Part shown: positions 7,105 to 9,700 of the stretch, one piece after another
Layout: every line of letters begins with the position of its first letter
How positions within the stretch are numbered: position 1 is the first letter of the stretch
DNA from: Bacteroidota bacterium
Lineage (GTDB): Bacteria; Bacteroidota; Bacteroidia; NS11-12g; UBA9320
NCBI GenBank assembly: GCA_003484585.1
Contig: DNBZ01000006.1
Span: 1 to 9,700, forward strand
DNA: 9,700 nt
Reading direction: 5' to 3'
Program-made: the position numbers and the translations under genes
The notes under the pieces: model-generated
The model's database searches: none
Seen by the model: the letters and a program-made list of their open reading frames with translations, nothing else
What the model was told of the DNA's origin: nothing

Positions 7105-8808
7105 ATGAGCAAACACGTTTATCTAGTTATAGCTTTTATTGGATTCCTGAGCACCTCTATTGCCCAAATTCCAGAACTTAATGTACTCAAGTCTAAAGCC
7201 TCTCAATCTGCCACAGGCATAGAAAAGGCTAGACAATTTTATAATAGTGGAGACTATATAGTGGCCGAAGCCATGCTCTATTCTGAGTTAGAAAAAGGAA
7301 ATTTCACTCCTAATGATTTCTTACTATTCGCCAACACACTGAACATAGATGACAAACCAGCTCTAGCTAAAGAATTCTACAAAGTGTACGCTAAAGAATC
7401 TAATAGGCTCACAATCAGTGAACAAATAGACCAGGTGCTAAGTAGCAATGTTAGCTATCCTGCAAATCCTGTGATTACTAACTATCAAGTAAGTAATCCT
7501 ACCGTTTTTCGAGATAAGCTATACACAGAACTAAATGGCCTAATGATGATGTATGATCAAGATTGTGATGGCAACTTGAAGAATAGAACAGAAGTGCTGC
7601 AGGGTATAACAGATATACCTTTTGGTTCTATATCTTACTTTGATAATGGTAATAAAGCTGTGGCTAGTTTCATAAGCAGAGCTAGGAATACATCTAGCCT
7701 ATATCTGCTGAATAAGAGTAAAGGGAAATGGAAAAAGCCAAGTAAGATATTTGAGGGTAATGCGAACTATGCATTTCCACATATGGATGTAGCCACTAAT
7801 ACACTCTACTTTTCATCTGACAAGGAAGGCGGATATGGAGGTTATGATGTGTACATCAGTAATTTCAATGGTGCTAGTTTTGATAACCCTGTTAATATGG
7901 GTGATCATTTAAACTCAGCTGGAAATGAGATTAATCCAACTATTACGGAAGATTGGCTATATGTAAGTTCTAATGGTCACGTATCTAAGGGTGGTTATGA
8001 TCTATATAAATACAAAAATTTAGGAGATTTTAATATTATATTCTTAAACTGTATAGAGCTTAATACGCAACAAAATGAACTCTCGCTGATACCACTGAGT
8101 AGAACTAAGTTCTTAATAACCCGTGAAGTGAATGGAGAGAATAAGCTCCTGAGTGTTGATAAGCCCAAAGTCGTAAGCTCACTCTTCGGTAATGTGATAG
8201 ACCAAAAAGGCAGTGGAATTGCTAATGCTTACATTATAATGAATGCTGATGAAGGCATGGGGATATTTGCAGTCACAGATGTGAACGGTAACTTTATATA
8301 TAAATCTGATAAAAATATTGCAGAATTTGAAGGCATAGTAATGGCAGACGGCTATGAGAGTAGCAGTTTCAAAACAGCATTAGATCAAAACCTATCGGTA
8401 CAACTAACCAAGATAAAACCTATAGAAATATTAAAGGTATTAGAGAGACAGACACAAGCCCAATCAACTTCAGAATCTTTGTCAAATGGGGTAGACAATA
8501 TAAGTGTTAAATCTACAAAAAGAGAAGTTATTGTCTCAGAATTCAGCGAAGAGAGGCAACCTTCTTCTTCTAGACCAGATAGAGGTTTATACTATATTAT
8601 CATAGGATCTTCCTATAGTTATGCTCAAGCATATGACTTTTGGACTAGGTGGTTGCCTTCTTTTAACGGTGCAGAAATTCTAGAATATGATAATGATCTC
8701 TATAGAATTGCCTTTTACGCTGGGTCATCAGAAGAACAGGCTATGCAAACGTTTAATGAGTCTAGACTTAAGAAAAAAGACATCTGGATCCTAAGACCCA
8801 AAAACTAG
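7105..8808 (+). CDS. PorE-like envelope protein: TPR-like, beta-propeller, carboxypeptidase-regulatory-like and C-terminal SPOR-like domains
   Basis: This 567-residue protein has a signal peptide (1-20, cleavage probably STSIA|QIPEL). Residues about 35-100 are TPR-like helices (ARQFYNSGDYIVAEAMLYSE). Residues about 170-305 carry WD40-like PD40 blades with typical GGYGGYDVYIS, NMGDHLNSAGNEINPTI and SSNGHVSKGGYDLYKYK. Residues about 357-434 match a carboxypeptidase-regulatory-like beta domain (LFGNVIDQKGSGIANAYI, TDVNGNFIY, ADGYES). A polar linker (440-492) leads to a C-terminal SPOR-like domain (494-567: RGLYYIIIGSSYSYAQAYDF, then DLYRIAFYAGSSEEQAMQTF and DIWILRP). Known PorE, a type IX secretion component, has TPR, propeller, CRD and OmpA domains; here SPOR replaces OmpA. 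SPOR domains bind peptidoglycan, so an envelope anchoring role is inferred. It starts 36 nt after the flavoprotein gene; independent expression is possible but no good promoter is seen. Domain calls are by eye. Confidence 0.82.
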   Translation: MSKHVYLVIAFIGFLSTSIAQIPELNVLKSKASQSATGIEKARQFYNSGDYIVAEAMLYSELEKGNFTPNDFLLFANTLNIDDKPALAKEFYKVYAKESNRLTISEQIDQVLSSNVSYPANPVITNYQVSNPTVFRDKLYTELNGLMMMYDQDCDGNLKNRTEVLQGITDIPFGSISYFDNGNKAVASFISRARNTSSLYLLNKSKGKWKKPSKIFEGNANYAFPHMDVATNTLYFSSDKEGGYGGYDVYISNFNGASFDNPVNMGDHLNSAGNEINPTITEDWLYVSSNGHVSKGGYDLYKYKNLGDFNIIFLNCIELNTQQNELSLIPLSRTKFLITREVNGENKLLSVDKPKVVSSLFGNVIDQKGSGIANAYIIMNADEGMGIFAVTDVNGNFIYKSDKNIAEFEGIVMADGYESSSFKTALDQNLSVQLTKIKPIEILKVLERQTQAQSTSESLSNGVDNISVKSTKREVIVSEFSEERQPSSSRPDRGLYYIIIGSSYSYAQAYDFWTRWLPSFNGAEILEYDNDLYRIAFYAGSSEEQAMQTFNESRLKKKDIWILRPKN

Positions 8809-8891
8809 TATCTTAGCATTCTTCGGGGCATTTTCATTTGCCATAGTCCGTTTCCATAAGTGCTTACTATTATTTTTCGATTTTCTATATC
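8805..8891 (-). pseudogene. Frameshifted C-terminal tail of the BNR/sortilin-type protein
   Basis: Immediately after the TGA at 8890-8892, the minus strand read one base further on (+1, from 8891) encodes about 28 residues beginning DIENRKIIVSTYGNGLWQ and ending at a TAG (8805-8807). The YGxGLW ending is the usual final motif of Bacteroidota sortilin/BNR propeller proteins, where it follows a segment like the 'PPIAIRD' that ends the main frame. This points to an indel near 8890-8895 in the genome or the assembly, not to a separate gene. The shifted stop and the stop of the convergent PorE-like gene both use the same CTAG (8805-8808). Confidence 0.65.
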
Positions 8892-9700
8892 AATCACGAA
8901 TAGCTATTGGGGGTATTTTACCTTCTAATCTGATCCATTGATCTAATTTATCGTTTTTGTAAAATAGGCCACCTAATGAAGCTAATATTACGCCTGAAGA
9001 GTTTGGTATGTGCTCTATTTTGAAAGTTTCGAAAGGTGGAATTTCCGCTGATATATTCTTCCAAGTCGTCCCTCCATCCACACTTTGGTATACCTTATTA
9101 AGATATGAATCATCCATTTTACCTAAAGAAACGTAAATCTCATTTAGATTACTAGGATTAGAGCTAATAGAGGTAACATAGTGCCAAGCTAATATGGGCA
9201 GATTCTGAGTGATGTCTATCCAAGACTCTCCCCCATTTATACTTTTAAAAAACTTACCTGATAGTTTTTTAGAATTCCAAGTAGGTTGGTCATAAGCGAA
9301 GAACATTTGATTTGGATTTTGATGATTGATATCTATATCCATTATCATTTGTAGCCTATTTCCTAATCCTTTAGAAAGATCTGTCCAAGACTCTTCATGG
9401 TAATGCCATAGCTGATAACCTACGTAGTACAAAGTGCTATCTATAGGGTGTTTGTATAGTTTAGCGGTAAATGGATTAGTACCCGTTGGAGGGTGGCAGG
9501 AGCTATACCTTTTGGCCTGTATATTATCTATTTGTCTTAGCCTTCCTCCTATGATTATATAGATTTTATCCCCTATTTGAAGAGCATCTCCGCCATCTCC
9601 ATAGAACAAGCCAAGGTGAATCCACTCCCCATTGTGATAACTAAAATACCCCATGTCTTGTGTCCCCATAAGCACACTATTGTCGGCCAGTATATCTATA
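8890..9700 (-). CDS. BNR/sortilin-type (VPS10-like) beta-propeller protein, 5'-truncated by the window edge
   Basis: The frame is open to the window edge, so the GTG/ATG codons near 9675 are internal and only the C-terminal 269 residues are seen. The first visible residues (VLMGTQDMGYF) match the GTQDNG motif of secreted BNR-repeat propellers. Two Asp-box motifs follow: SINGGESW (KFFKSINGGESWIDIT) and SVDGGTTW (VYQSVDGGTTWKNIS), each at the turn of a blade. WHYHEESWTDLSKGLG is another blade-like segment. Such proteins are usually exported, and many carry a type IX secretion tail; none is visible here. The main frame ends at TGA (8890-8892) with PPIAIRD, just short of the expected YGxGLW ending, which is present in the shifted frame downstream. 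The gene is therefore probably frameshifted. It converges on the PorE-like gene. Ligand and function are unknown. Confidence 0.78.
   Translation of the reverse strand, partial: IDILADNSVLMGTQDMGYFSYHNGEWIHLGLFYGDGGDALQIGDKIYIIIGGRLRQIDNIQAKRYSSCHPPTGTNPFTAKLYKHPIDSTLYYVGYQLWHYHEESWTDLSKGLGNRLQMIMDIDINHQNPNQMFFAYDQPTWNSKKLSGKFFKSINGGESWIDITQNLPILAWHYVTSISSNPSNLNEIYVSLGKMDDSYLNKVYQSVDGGTTWKNISAEIPPFETFKIEHIPNSSGVILASLGGLFYKNDKLDQWIRLEGKIPPIAIRD

Noticed and set aside
8827..8842. Small hairpin GGCA...TGCC between the convergent genes at the right
   Set aside because: The stem is only 4 bp, has no U-tract, and lies inside the probable shifted coding tail of the propeller gene.
8888..8896. Programmed +1 frameshift at GAT-TGA
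   Set aside because: There is no known slippery context; re-pairing of the Asp tRNA on ATT would be poor. A mutation or sequence error is simpler, so I do not call it recoding.
1..9700. A defence system, mobile element, CRISPR array or biosynthetic cluster
   Set aside because: All genes fall into housekeeping or envelope families, with no transposase, integrase, nuclease, repeat array or compositional break visible.

Overview
The window looks like ordinary chromosomal DNA from a member of the Bacteroidota. It is AT-rich, and CTA leucine, ATA isoleucine and AGA arginine codons are common. A TAnnTTTG-type -7 promoter box sits in front of one gene, Shine-Dalgarno sequences are largely absent, and the protein repertoire (DUF1573 protein, PorE-like envelope protein, BNR/sortilin-type protein) is typical of that phylum. 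The class or genus cannot be fixed from this sequence alone. I see no RNA genes, insertion sequences, CRISPR array, phage genes or recognisable defence system. No gene-free stretch exceeds about 200 bases.

Layout. Positions 2-688 (+) hold the 3' part of a DUF1573 protein, followed after 37 nt by an HtrA/Deg periplasmic serine protease (726-2150, +). A convergent gap with an 11-bp inverted repeat separates the protease from prfC, encoding peptide chain release factor 3 (2327-3919, -). A 201-nt divergent promoter region (3920-4120) leads into a tightly packed + strand unit. This unit contains a cyclophilin-type peptidyl-prolyl isomerase lipoprotein (4121-5002), an alpha/beta hydrolase (4999-5847) and a BaiN/HI0933-type flavoprotein (5848-7068). 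After 36 nt comes a PorE-like multidomain envelope protein that ends in a SPOR-like domain (7105-8808, +). At the right edge, on the minus strand, is the C-terminal part of a BNR/sortilin-type beta-propeller protein (8890 to beyond 9700). Its last roughly 28 residues lie in a shifted frame (8805-8891).

How the genes fit together. Several products act in the cell envelope: the DUF1573 protein, the HtrA protease, the lipid-anchored prolyl isomerase, the PorE-like protein and the secreted propeller protein. The protease and isomerase fit periplasmic protein quality control. The PorE-like protein fits attachment of an outer-membrane assembly to peptidoglycan. RF3, the hydrolase and the flavoprotein are cytosolic. 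No single pathway joins all of them.

The observations most worth checking are four. The propeller gene has an apparent frameshift just before its conserved C-terminal motif. A PorE-like architecture carries SPOR where OmpA is expected. A cyclophilin is preceded by a DUF4377-like module. The hydrolase and flavoprotein reading frames abut, separated only by one in-frame stop codon.
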